Origin: Deltaproteobacteria bacterium
GTDB lineage: Bacteria; Myxococcota_A; UBA9160; SZUA-336
Direction: 5' to 3'
NCBI GenBank assembly: GCA_029261925.1
Contig: JAJDAJ010000024.1
Coordinates: 1-64,000 of the forward strand
DNA length: 64,000 nt
Within the stretch, counting starts at the first letter, position 1; every line of letters starts with the position of its first letter. Below are positions 1 through 7,434 of this stretch, in pieces. The notes under the pieces were generated by a model. That model made no database searches. It was not told the origin of the DNA and was given only the letters and a program-made list of their open reading frames with translations. Position numbers and translations under genes: made by a program.

Positions 1-686
1 CTGACCCGGCCGCGCGCCGCCAGCGCGGCGCTGCTGATCTGCGCCAGGTCCAGGTCCGCGATCTCGCCGCGGATCACGCCGGCATCGAGCCAGCCCTCGA
101 AGCTGGCGTCGATGTCGCAGACGCGGGTGTCGCCGACGTGCAGCACGCCGGAGACGTGACCCGACGCGCTGCGCGCCAGGCCGCCGCGCGTCGCCTCGAT
201 GCTCAGCTCGCGCACGCTCAGCGGTGGTGCGTCGGGGCGCTGCCACTCGATGCGGCCGCCGCTGGCCCGCAGGTCGAGCTCGGGCACGTCGGGAGCCTCT
301 CCTCCCGGGGTGTCTTCCCCCCGGCTCTTCAGGCGCAGCACCGGCGCCTCGAGCTCCCAGCGCAGCGGCACGAGCTGCCCCGCCAGCAGGCGCGGCCACG
401 GCTGCGTGCCCCGGGCGCTGGCGATCTCGAGCAGCGGAGGCGCCCCGGGGTCGCGCTCGTCGAGCACGCGCAGGCCCCGGAGCTCGAGCCTCAGGCCGCG
501 CTCGAGGAAGGCCCCCACGGCCTCGATCTCGACCGGGCGCCCGGCCCAGCGCGAGAGTGCGCCCGCGACCCAGCGCTCGGCCGGCAGCAGCGCCATCCCC
601 AGCCGCAGCGCCAGCACCACGCCGGCGAGCACGCCGGCGGCGATCGCGAGGCGCCGCCAGCGCCGTCTCGCGCCGCGCTCGCTCAT
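1..686 (-). CDS. AsmA-like membrane-anchored protein, N-terminal part (runs off the window)
   Basis: The frame is open from an ATG at 686 to the window edge, giving 228 residues without a stop. The N-terminus is basic (RRRWRRL) followed by one hydrophobic segment at about residues 13-33, a signal anchor. After it comes WVAGALSRWAGRPVEIEAVG, the pattern seen where AsmA/TamB/DUF748-type proteins begin their long repetitive beta-rich periplasmic part. Such proteins are thought to help move lipids or assemble proteins between the two membranes. The C-terminal part is missing, so the exact subfamily cannot be named. It faces away from the HTH gene at 936. Confidence 0.6.
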   Translation of the reverse strand, partial: MSERGARRRWRRLAIAAGVLAGVVLALRLGMALLPAERWVAGALSRWAGRPVEIEAVGAFLERGLRLELRGLRVLDERDPGAPPLLEIASARGTQPWPRLLAGQLVPLRWELEAPVLRLKSRGEDTPGGEAPDVPELDLRASGGRIEWQRPDAPPLSVRELSIEATRGGLARSASGHVSGVLHVGDTRVCDIDASFEGWLDAGVIRGEIADLDLAQISSAALAARGRV

Positions 687-935
687 GCCCGCTCCGGCGC
701 GAAGCCGCCGGGGGGCACGCACGTCAGATGCAGGAAGCTCGCACGCACGTCTCGGTGCAAGACCTTCGCAAATCGGACGCTCCCCCGCCGTGGCCCGACG
801 GAAGTCCCGGCGCGGTCACACCTTCTAAGCCCGGACCGGCACTAAAGAAACAGGAGAGCGGTCCCGAAGGATCCCCTGAATCTGAAACGCGGAGTGCCTG
901 GAAGGGGGGCTCTCCAGGGGGAAGGAGCTCCACGC

Positions 936-1181
936 ATGGAGCACACGAGCGAGCATTACACGGCATCGAACGAGGAGCCCCAGCTGAGGCGGAACCGCGT
1001 CCGCGAGCTCCGCGAGGATCGCCTGATGACCCAGGCGCAGCTCGCCAAGAAGGCGCGCGTCGCCCTGCGGACGATCCACTCCGTGGAGAAGGGGATGAAC
1101 TGCCGCATGGACACCAAGCGCAAGATCCTGCTCGCGCTCGGCCTGCGGTTCGAGGACAAGGACCAGGTCTGGCTGGACTGA
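936..1181 (+). CDS. Small XRE/Cro-type helix-turn-helix regulator
   Basis: This 81-residue protein is essentially one HTH domain. RVRELREDRLMTQAQLAKKA and the following RVALRTIHSVEKG form the usual five-helix XRE fold (about residues 20-70), with the recognition helix around ALRTIHSVE. The ATG at 936 is preceded by a strong Shine-Dalgarno sequence, GGGGGAAGGAG at 918-928, which decides the start over an in-frame upstream codon. There is no second domain, so it probably binds DNA as a dimer without a ligand. Its target is unknown. Two inverted repeats follow the stop codon, so it is probably a single-gene transcript. Confidence 0.75.
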   Translation: MEHTSEHYTASNEEPQLRRNRVRELREDRLMTQAQLAKKARVALRTIHSVEKGMNCRMDTKRKILLALGLRFEDKDQVWLD

Positions 1182-1231
1182 CCCGGATCTGCGATCCGGG
1201 CTCCGGCTCCACCGGACCTGTCTGACTCCGG

Positions 1232-1257
1232 CACGGCACGCCTTGAGGCGTGCCGTG
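1232..1257 (+). terminator. Stem-loop after the HTH gene
   Basis: CACGGCACGCC at 1232-1242 pairs perfectly with GGCGTGCCGTG at 1247-1257 around a TTGA loop, an 11-bp stem. A second perfect stem (CCCGGATC, 3-nt loop, GATCCGGG, 1182-1200) sits right after the stop codon. There is no clear T-run, so termination is inferred from position and stem strength. Confidence 0.5.
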
Positions 1258-1339
1258 TCTCGTTGGGCCCGCCTCCAGCGGCAGCGGGCCCGCGCCAGCA
1301 TGCGTCGCGCCGCGCCGCCGGACCCGGCATCCTGCTGGC

Positions 1340-3667
1340 GTGGAACGCACCCCCGAGAAGCTCCTGCGCGACTTCGGCCGGCTGCTCACGCGCAGCCACG
1401 ACCTGCGCGAGACGCTGGACAACGTGGTGCGCCTGGTGGCGCGCTGGATGAGCGCGTCGGTCTGCTCGATCTACCTGGTGGAGCGGGACGCGGACTGGCT
1501 GGTGCTGCGCGCGACTCGCGGCCTGCGCCCGGAGTCGGTCGGCAGCATCCGGCTGCGCGTGGGCCAGGGCATCACCGGTGCGTGCCTGGCGGCGCGCCAG
1601 TCGATCGCCGTGCCCGATGTGACGCGCGACGAGCGCAGTGTGCTCTTCCCGGAGTCCGGCGAGGAGCGCTATCGCTCGATGCTCGCGGTGCCGCTGATCG
1701 TCGGCGCGCTGCCGGTCGGCGTCCTCACCGTGCAGACCGCACGCCCGCGCGACTTCAAGGCCGAGGAGATCGAGCTGCTCGGCATGATCGCGGTCCAGGT
1801 CGGCTCGATCGTGCTCAACGCGCGGCTGCTGCACCTGGCGTCGGTCGGCGACGTGCCCGAGGTGGTCATGGCGCCCGTCGAGCCCCCGGAGCCCTTCGCG
1901 CCGGGCACGGTGGTGCGCGGCCTGGCGGTCTCGCCGGGCATCGCGATCGGGCGGGTGCACGTGCACGCGCCGGCTCCCGACCCGGCGCGCGTGAGCTACG
2001 AGCCCGCCGCGACGCCCGCGGGCGAGTGGCGTGCCGTGCGGCGCGCGCTCGCCGAGACCATCCGCCAGCTCTCCGACCTGCGCGGCGCGGTCGGCGAGCG
2101 CTTCGGCGAGGACTTCGCGGGCGTGTTCACCACGCACATCATGATCCTCGAGGACCAGGCGTTCCGCTCCAAGCTCCACGAGCGCGTCGAGGCGCACGGC
2201 GACGGCCTGCGCGCCGTGCGCGAGGTCGTCGACGAGTACCGCGAGGTGTTCGGATCGCTTCGCGACCAGACGCTCCGCGAGCGCAGCGAGGACCTCGGCG
2301 ACGTGGCGCAGCGCCTGATCGGCGAGCTGATCGGCTTGCGCCAGCACTATCCGCCGCTGGGTGACGGCGTGATCGTGCTCGGCGAGCGCATTGCCCCTGC
2401 GGACTTCGCGCTGCTCGAGACCGAGAAGATCGCCGGACTCGTCACCGAGCACGGGGGCCCGGCGAGCCACGCGGCAATCTTCGCGCGCTCGCTCGAGATC
2501 CCCAGCGTCTCGGGCGTGGCGGAGCTGACCACGCGTGTGCGGCCCATCGACGAGGTGATCATCGACGGCGTCGCCGGGCTGATCATCGTCGCCCCGACCG
2601 ACGAGCAGCGCGAGAGCTACCACGCGTACGCCGGGACCTACCGGCAGATGATGGCGCGCCTCGACGAGCTGCGCGATCTGCCGACGGTCACGCCCGACGG
2701 GATCGAGGTGCGCCTGTCGGGGAACATCGGTGGCCTGTACGACCTGGACCACCTGGAGCAGCACGGCGTGCGCGGCGTCGGCCTGTTCCGCACGGAGGTG
2801 CTCGTGCTCTCCGCGCGCGCCGTGCCCGACCAGGAGGAGCAGGAGAGCCTGTACCGGCGCGTCGCCGAGCGGCTCGCTCCCGAGCCGGTGACGGTGCGCT
2901 GCTTCGATCTCGGCGGCGACAAGGTCCTGCCGGGAGGCGCCGCCCACGAGGAGAACCCGCAGCTGGGCTGGCGGGCCGTGCGCGTGCTGCTCGATCGCCC
3001 CGACCTGTTCCGCGCCCAGCTCCGGGCACTGGTCTGCGCCAACCGGGGTGGGAACCTGCGCGCGATGATCCCGATGGTCTCGTCGCTCGACGAGCTGGAG
3101 GCCTCGCGGGCGCTGCTCGACGAGGTGCGCGCCGGGCTCGACGACCCGCCCGGGCTGCCGCTGGGGATCATGGTCGAGACGCCGGCTGCGGTCGGGCTGG
3201 CGGCCCACCTGGCGCGCAGCGCGGACTTCTTCTCGATCGGGACCAATGACCTGGTGCAGTACACGCTCGGTGCCGACCGCGAGAACGAGCGCGTCGCCGG
3301 CCTGTACGACGCGCTGCACCCGGCCGTCCTCGAGCAGATCGCACGCACGGCCGCCGCGGCACGTGACGCGGGCATCCCCTGCTCGCTCTGCGGCGAGCTC
3401 GCGGCCAACCCCGCGGCGGCACCGCTACTGGTGGGCATGGGCGTGCGCGAGCTCTCGATGGCGCCGCAGTCGGTCTCGGCGGCGCGCCAGATGGTGCGCG
3501 CCGTCCCGGGCACCGAGTGCGAGCGGCTGGCGGGCGAGGCGCTCGCGGTGGGTCGACCCGACGACGTGCGTGCCCTGCTCGCCGATGCGTATCGCTCCCT
3601 GGGCCTGCTCGAGGACCCCGATCTCTCGCTGGTCCTGCGCGCCGTGCTCGGCCTCGGAACGCGTTGA
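1340..3667 (+). CDS. ptsP: PtsP, nitrogen-type PEP-protein phosphotransferase (enzyme I with GAF domain)
   Basis: Enzyme I-Ntr passes a phosphate from phosphoenolpyruvate to a nitrogen-type HPr (NPr) and so starts the regulatory PTS-Ntr relay. An N-terminal GAF domain covers about residues 5-165. The phosphohistidine swivel domain has GLVTEHGGPASHAAIFAR, whose His is the phosphorylated residue. The PEP-binding barrel shows GVGLFRTE, CFDLGGDK, GIMVETPAA, FFSIGTNDLVQY and the active-site Cys in SLCGELA. The GTG at 1340 is chosen because it starts the recognisable GAF region; an alternative start at 1250 would add 30 uncharacteristic residues. Length is about 775 residues, usual for the family. 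No NPr or EIIA-Ntr gene is in the window. Confidence 0.9.
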   Translation: MERTPEKLLRDFGRLLTRSHDLRETLDNVVRLVARWMSASVCSIYLVERDADWLVLRATRGLRPESVGSIRLRVGQGITGACLAARQSIAVPDVTRDERSVLFPESGEERYRSMLAVPLIVGALPVGVLTVQTARPRDFKAEEIELLGMIAVQVGSIVLNARLLHLASVGDVPEVVMAPVEPPEPFAPGTVVRGLAVSPGIAIGRVHVHAPAPDPARVSYEPAATPAGEWRAVRRALAETIRQLSDLRGAVGERFGEDFAGVFTTHIMILEDQAFRSKLHERVEAHGDGLRAVREVVDEYREVFGSLRDQTLRERSEDLGDVAQRLIGELIGLRQHYPPLGDGVIVLGERIAPADFALLETEKIAGLVTEHGGPASHAAIFARSLEIPSVSGVAELTTRVRPIDEVIIDGVAGLIIVAPTDEQRESYHAYAGTYRQMMARLDELRDLPTVTPDGIEVRLSGNIGGLYDLDHLEQHGVRGVGLFRTEVLVLSARAVPDQEEQESLYRRVAERLAPEPVTVRCFDLGGDKVLPGGAAHEENPQLGWRAVRVLLDRPDLFRAQLRALVCANRGGNLRAMIPMVSSLDELEASRALLDEVRAGLDDPPGLPLGIMVETPAAVGLAAHLARSADFFSIGTNDLVQYTLGADRENERVAGLYDALHPAVLEQIARTAAAARDAGIPCSLCGELAANPAAAPLLVGMGVRELSMAPQSVSAARQMVRAVPGTECERLAGEALAVGRPDDVRALLADAYRSLGLLEDPDLSLVLRAVLGLGTR

Positions 3668-3722
3668 CTTCGCAGGGGTTGGCAGATAGCGTCGATCCGC
3701 TCCCACCCCGCGCCCAGGGCAG

Positions 3723-4181
3723 ATGATGGCCGTCTCCGAATCCGCGCTCGAGCGCGCCCAGAGGAAGCTGGCCGACCACCTCGGTCGGCACGGGCTGAAG
3801 CAGACGCGGCAGCGCGAGGCGATTCTCGACGCCTTCATGGCGACCGCGGGGCACCACACCAGCGAGGAGCTGCACGAGCGGGTGCGCGGCGAGTACCCGG
3901 AGATCGGGGCCGCCACCGTGTACCGCACGCTCAAGCTCTTCTGCGATGCTGGCCTGGCCAACGCGCATCACTTTCGCGACGGGGTCACCCTCTACGAGCG
4001 GACGGGGGAGCACCACGACCACCTGATCTGCACCGACTGCGGCACCATCATCGAGTTCGAGTCCGACGTGATCGAGCGCGAGCAGGTCGAGGTCGCGGGT
4101 CGCCACGGCTTCGAGCTGCAGCGGCACCGGCACATCCTCTACGGGCGCTGCGTGCGCGCGGATTGCCCGCGCCGCAACTGA
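3723..4181 (+). CDS. fur: Fur-family ferric uptake regulator
   Basis: This 152-residue iron- or metal-sensing repressor has the full Fur layout. The winged helix covers LKQTRQREAIL to ATVYRTLKLF (about residues 20-70). The metal and dimerisation half contains HHDHLICTDCG and GRCVRADC, giving the two Cys-X2-Cys/Cys-X4-Cys structural zinc sites and the His cluster. The start is ATGATG at 3723/3726. It lies 55 bp after ptsP on the same strand. The next gene, bfd, has a Fur-box-like sequence over its promoter, which supports a true iron-sensing Fur rather than Zur or PerR. Confidence 0.88.
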   Translation: MMAVSESALERAQRKLADHLGRHGLKQTRQREAILDAFMATAGHHTSEELHERVRGEYPEIGAATVYRTLKLFCDAGLANAHHFRDGVTLYERTGEHHDHLICTDCGTIIEFESDVIEREQVEVAGRHGFELQRHRHILYGRCVRADCPRRN

Positions 4182-4228
4182 GCCCTCCGGGAGGAGCCCG
4201 GCCTGCCGGGGCCGCCGGGCCGGGCCGC

Positions 4229-4241
4229 GGGGGGGGGGGGG
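4229..4241. repeat. Run of 13 G
   Basis: An uninterrupted 13-base G tract lies between fur and bfd, in an already GC-only stretch. Such tracts are slippage-prone and are also where assemblies miscount bases. Confidence 0.9.
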
Positions 4242-4286
4242 CCGGGGAGAGCCTCCCGGGGACCGCTCGGAGGGGCGATAAAGGTA

Positions 4287-4305
4287 TTGATTCTCATTCT
4301 CAATT
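4287..4305 (-). promoter_or_regulatory. Fur box over the bfd promoter
   Basis: TTGATTCTCATTCTCAATT, read on the minus strand, contains two GAGAAT hexamers followed by CA. This is close to the GATAAT-type hexamer repeats of the Fur consensus and is an imperfect palindrome TTGA...TCAA. It is the only AT-rich island in this area. It sits immediately upstream of a TAGATT -10-like element (4310-4315), 8 nt before the bfd GTG, so bound Fur would block RNA polymerase. Confidence 0.65.
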
Positions 4306-4323
4306 CGCGTAGATTCCTGCCCC

Positions 4324-4545
4324 GTGATCGTCTGCCACTGCCACGCCGTCTCCGACCGGGAGATCCGCCGCGCCGCACGCGAGGGGGCCGGCAGCGTGCG
4401 CGAGGTGGCCCGGGACTGCCGGGCCGCGTCCGGCTGCGGCGGCTGCTCGATGGCCGTCCGCGAGATCCTCGACGAGATCCACGGCCGTGCCCACGCCCGC
4501 ACCGGCCTGGCCACGCCCCAGCCCGGCCTGAACCCGGCCTCCTGA
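4324..4545 (+). CDS. bfd: Bacterioferritin-associated ferredoxin (Bfd)
   Basis: This 73-residue [2Fe-2S] protein starts IVCHCHAVSDREIRRA and has the second cysteine pair in SGCGGCSM. That gives the C-H-C plus CX2C arrangement of the BFD fold. Bfd proteins reduce bacterioferritin so that stored iron is released, and they are normally made under iron starvation. The GTG at 4324 has no Shine-Dalgarno sequence but is 8 nt after a -10-like box, suggesting a leaderless mRNA under a Fur box. No bacterioferritin gene is visible nearby. The roughly 20-residue tail after the domain is unremarkable. Confidence 0.85.
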   Translation: MIVCHCHAVSDREIRRAAREGAGSVREVARDCRAASGCGGCSMAVREILDEIHGRAHARTGLATPQPGLNPAS

Positions 4546-4606
4546 GATCGCTCCGGGCCGCGCTTCCGGATCCCCTGCCGATCCCGGGCTAAGCTGCCCC
4601 GCGGCC

Positions 4607-5734
4607 ATGCGAGCGCTCCATGCCGAGTCCCTGCGGCAGCACCTGATCGGGGAGCTGCTGCCCCTGTGGGCCCGGCATGCAGCCGATCCGGCGAGCGGGG
4701 CCTGGTTCGGGCGCCTGACCCACGCGCTCGAGCCGCTGCGGCACGAGCCGCGACGGCTGCTGGTGCAGGCGCGGCTGCTCTGGGCGTTCAGCGAGGGCGT
4801 CCGCCTCGGCGGGGACGGGGCACTGGCCGACGCGGCCGTGCGCGCGCGCGAGGGCCTGACGGGCTTCGCCGATCCCTCGGACGACGGAAGCTACTGGCTC
4901 ACGCGGGCCCCCGACGGCGCCCCGCTGGACCGGACGCGGGACCTGTACGCGCACGCGTTCGTGGTCCTGGCCCTGGCCCACCACGGCGCGGTCTGCGCCG
5001 ACCCGGGCTCCGTGGACGCGGCGGTCCGCACGCACACCTGGATCGGCGCCCGCCTCTCCGATCCGCGCGCCGGCGGGTTCTTCGAGCGCGTCGCTGCCGA
5101 CGGCCGCATCGCCCCGGCCCCGCGGCGCCAGAACCCGCACATGCACCTGCTCGAGGCGCTGCTGGCGCTGGACGCGGCGCGCCCGGATCCCGCGGTCCGG
5201 CGCGACGCCGACGCCCTGGTGGAGCTGCTCGGGCGCCGCTTCGTCGACGTCGCCAGCGGGGCGCTGCGCGAGCACTTCGACGCCAGCTGGGCGCCGCTGC
5301 GGGGCGCGGACGGCGAGGCGATCGAGCCAGGCCACCACTTCGAGTGGGTCTGGCTGCTCGAGGAGCACCGCCGGGCGCGCGCGGCCCCCGCCGCCGGGCC
5401 GCTGGCGGAGCGGCTCTGGAGCTTCGGCGTGCAGCACGGCCTGGACTCCGACGGCCTCGTGCTCGACGCCGTCGATCCGCAGGGCGCGCCACGGCGGACG
5501 ACCAAGCGGCTATGGCCCCAGACCGAGCACCTGAAGGCGTGCATCGCGCGCGCGGATCTCACGGCGGCGGCAGACTTCCTGGAGCGCATGCGCGCGGCCT
5601 ACCTGGACCCCGCCACCGGCGGCTGGATCGAGCACCTGGACCGCGAGAGGCGGCCGCTCTCCGGGGCCATGAACGCCACCAGCGTCTACCACGTGACGCT
5701 GGCCCTGAGCTCCGCGATCGGGAGCGGCGGCTAG
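4607..5734 (+). CDS. AGE-family sugar epimerase/aldose-ketose isomerase
   Basis: This 375-residue (alpha/alpha)6-barrel protein belongs to the N-acylglucosamine 2-epimerase superfamily. Diagnostic blocks are RQNPHMHLLEALLAL, EPGHHFEWVWLL, RLWPQTEHLKA and the C-terminal ATSVYHV. The His residues in the second and third blocks are the acid/base pair in characterised relatives. Sequence alone does not separate an epimerase from a mannose/fructose isomerase; the lack of a nucleotide-binding loop slightly favours the isomerase. It starts 61 bp after bfd with a TAAGCT -10-like element 11 nt before the ATG, so it probably has its own promoter. Confidence 0.8.
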   Translation: MRALHAESLRQHLIGELLPLWARHAADPASGAWFGRLTHALEPLRHEPRRLLVQARLLWAFSEGVRLGGDGALADAAVRAREGLTGFADPSDDGSYWLTRAPDGAPLDRTRDLYAHAFVVLALAHHGAVCADPGSVDAAVRTHTWIGARLSDPRAGGFFERVAADGRIAPAPRRQNPHMHLLEALLALDAARPDPAVRRDADALVELLGRRFVDVASGALREHFDASWAPLRGADGEAIEPGHHFEWVWLLEEHRRARAAPAAGPLAERLWSFGVQHGLDSDGLVLDAVDPQGAPRRTTKRLWPQTEHLKACIARADLTAAADFLERMRAAYLDPATGGWIEHLDRERRPLSGAMNATSVYHVTLALSSAIGSGG

Positions 5735-5741
5735 GTGCCGG

Positions 5742-5987
5742 CTAGCTCTCGTCGGGGTCGAGGTCCCGGTTGCGGAACTGGCCCACCAGGCGCACCCGGC
5801 CGCTGGCCAGCAGGTGCTCGACGGTGGCGACGACCTCGTCGTCGCTGTCGGCCACCTCCGCGACCGCGGCCACCAGCTCGAGCAGGGTGAGCCGGGGCAC
5901 GGGGGCATCGCCGGTGTTCGCGAGCAGGACGTGCGCCGGTCGGGCGCCGGGAAGGAGCGGTCCGAGGTCGACCCGGGCCATCTGCAT
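5742..5987 (-). CDS. Small protein of unknown function
   Basis: This 81-residue acidic protein is convergent with the epimerase gene. The ATG at 5987 is fixed by a consensus Shine-Dalgarno sequence, CCAGGAGG, about 6 nt upstream. The sequence has no Cys and no membrane segment. It ends LLASGRVRLVGQFRNRDLDP, reminiscent of small winged-helix-like subunits, but I do not recognise the family. The heavy use of Asp/Glu in AEVADSDDEVVATVEHLL predicts helices. Confidence 0.55.
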   Translation of the reverse strand: MQMARVDLGPLLPGARPAHVLLANTGDAPVPRLTLLELVAAVAEVADSDDEVVATVEHLLASGRVRLVGQFRNRDLDPDES

Positions 5988-6173
5988 GTCGCCTCCTGGG
6001 AGCGTTGTCGACGCGCAGGGAACAAGCATCAATCGTGCCAGCACCGCCAGATGGCTGGGAGCGTCGTAAGCGCCCGGAATCGCGACGGCGCGCTGCCGGC
6101 AGCCGCCGCGGAGGCGCGCGCTGCGTCAACGAGGTGACGCTGAGCGTCGGTCTCCGGACGTCAGCGGTCGTTC

Positions 6174-6836
6174 TCAGTCGTGCAGCCAGGTCCAGCGGCC
6201 GCCGTCCTGGAAGACGAGCACGCGGTGCGTGGTCACCAGCGCGGCCGAGCGGTCGTCGAGGGTCGTGCGCCGGACGCGCTCGCGCGGGCTCAGCGCCACC
6301 TCCACGAAGCCCGAGTGGCGCGAGAACCCGATCGCGCGCCGGCTGGTCACCACGCTGGCGACGTTCGCCGATGTGCGCACCTCCACGATCTGCTCACCGG
6401 GACCGATCGAGACGGTCTGCCACGAGCCCTGGCCGCTGCCCAGGGCGACCAGGCGCTGCGGGAGCACGACCAGCGCGATCCGGTCGGCCAGGTGGAGCCG
6501 GCCGGGCGCGCCGCCGGGCTCCGAGGCGCGCTCATGCACCCGGTAGCGCAGCTCGATCCAGCTCCCCGAGCCGCTCGAGATCCCGACCACGCGCCGGTCC
6601 GTGGCCGCGATGCCGAGCAGGCCGCGGCTGCGCACCTCGAGCACTTCCTCCCCGAGCTCCAGGTCGAGCTCGGCGGCCGGGCCCGTCGCCGGGCTGATCG
6701 CCAGCAGGCGCTGCTCGAGGGCGATCACGCTGACCACGTCCTCGGGCCGGACCTGCTCGTCCCCGGCCGCGGTCCCCCCCGCTGCCAGGGCGAGGGCCAG
6801 GGCGAGCCCCGGCCCCATCGTCCGCCTGCTGCGCAT
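6174..6836 (-). CDS. Exported beta-repeat protein of unknown function
   Basis: This 220-residue protein has an N-terminal signal peptide (RSRRT, hydrophobic GLALALALAAGG, cleavage near TAAGDEQ). The mature part is built from about four repeats of roughly 45 residues, each with a core like RRVVGISSGSGSWIELR, RLVALGSGQGSWQTVSI, RRAIGFSRHSGFVEVAL or HRVLVFQDGGRWTWLHD. A rhythm of beta strands with G/S-rich turns suggests a small beta-propeller or beta-sandwich in the periplasm. A GGAGGAG lies just before the ATG at 6836, with very short spacing. It is downstream of the BFD-like gene on the same strand. Confidence 0.6.
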   Translation of the reverse strand: MRSRRTMGPGLALALALAAGGTAAGDEQVRPEDVVSVIALEQRLLAISPATGPAAELDLELGEEVLEVRSRGLLGIAATDRRVVGISSGSGSWIELRYRVHERASEPGGAPGRLHLADRIALVVLPQRLVALGSGQGSWQTVSIGPGEQIVEVRTSANVASVVTSRRAIGFSRHSGFVEVALSPRERVRRTTLDDRSAALVTTHRVLVFQDGGRWTWLHD

Positions 6837-6898
6837 GCTCCTCCGACGCCGGCCGGCCCGGTGGGGTTCAGCCCCGGGGATCCTAGCAGCTGACCGGC

Positions 6899-7348
6899 TC
6901 AGCCGAAGACGACGTCGAGCTCGCTGCAGATCAGCTTGCGCAGCCGCCCGGCCACCCGGGCGCGGATCGACTCGTCGTCGTCGCCGTGCAGGTGCAGATC
7001 GACCCGCAGGCCCTCCACCGAGACCAGCTCGACCTCGGTATTGGCCAGACCAGGCTGGACGCCCTGGTACAGCGCGCCCTCGATGCGCAGCACGGTCGAA
7101 TCGTGGCAGGTCACGCGATTGGCCCGGCGGGCCTCCTCGCCCACGGCGCGCCCGCCCAGGTCGGCCAGGATCTCCTGGATCTCCGGGTGGCAGCTGGTGC
7201 AGCCGCCGCCGGCACCCGTGGCGTCGATGACGTCCTCCACGCTGCGGGCGGCCCCGCAGCGGACGGCCTCGACGATCCGCGGGCTCGCGACGCCCATGCA
7301 GCGGCAGACGAGGCGCGGTCGTCCCGCGCCGGGGCAAGTCGAGGACAT
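6899..7348 (-). CDS. BFD-like [2Fe-2S] protein with C-terminal NifU-like domain
   Basis: This protein has 149 residues. The first half has CRCMGVASPRIVEAVR and GAGGGCTSCHPEI, the four-cysteine BFD-type [2Fe-2S] site also found in the middle of NifU. The second half (VTCHDSTVLRIEGALYQGV to RKLICSELDVVFG) looks like a small alpha/beta domain related to the NifU C-terminal or scaffold region. A role in iron-sulfur assembly or electron transfer is likely. The neighbouring upstream gene encodes a nuclease that itself appears to carry an Fe-S cluster. The start is the ATG at 7348; no clear Shine-Dalgarno sequence. Confidence 0.6.
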   Translation of the reverse strand: MSSTCPGAGRPRLVCRCMGVASPRIVEAVRCGAARSVEDVIDATGAGGGCTSCHPEIQEILADLGGRAVGEEARRANRVTCHDSTVLRIEGALYQGVQPGLANTEVELVSVEGLRVDLHLHGDDDESIRARVAGRLRKLICSELDVVFG

Positions 7349-7434
7349 CTGGAGCCCATCGGCCGGGGTGGCCCGGAAGTTCAGCCCCGGCCCGGATCCG
7401 ACCCCGGCGGCGTCGCCTGTCCGGCCGGGCTGCG

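Noticed and set aside
138-845. Plus-strand frames across the first 850 bp
   Set aside because: They are opposite to the AsmA-like gene and consist of Arg/Pro/Ala/His-rich sequence. The minus-strand frame gives a coherent anchor and domain.
1250-1340. Upstream extension of ptsP
   Set aside because: The 30 residues before the GTG at 1340 are Pro/Arg/Ala-rich and overlap the stem-loop at 1232-1257, so they are probably untranslated.
4210-4260. G-rich tract considered as a G-quadruplex regulator of bfd
   Set aside because: One continuous run of G in a GC-only region is not enough to claim a folded element; no four spaced runs are conserved by design.
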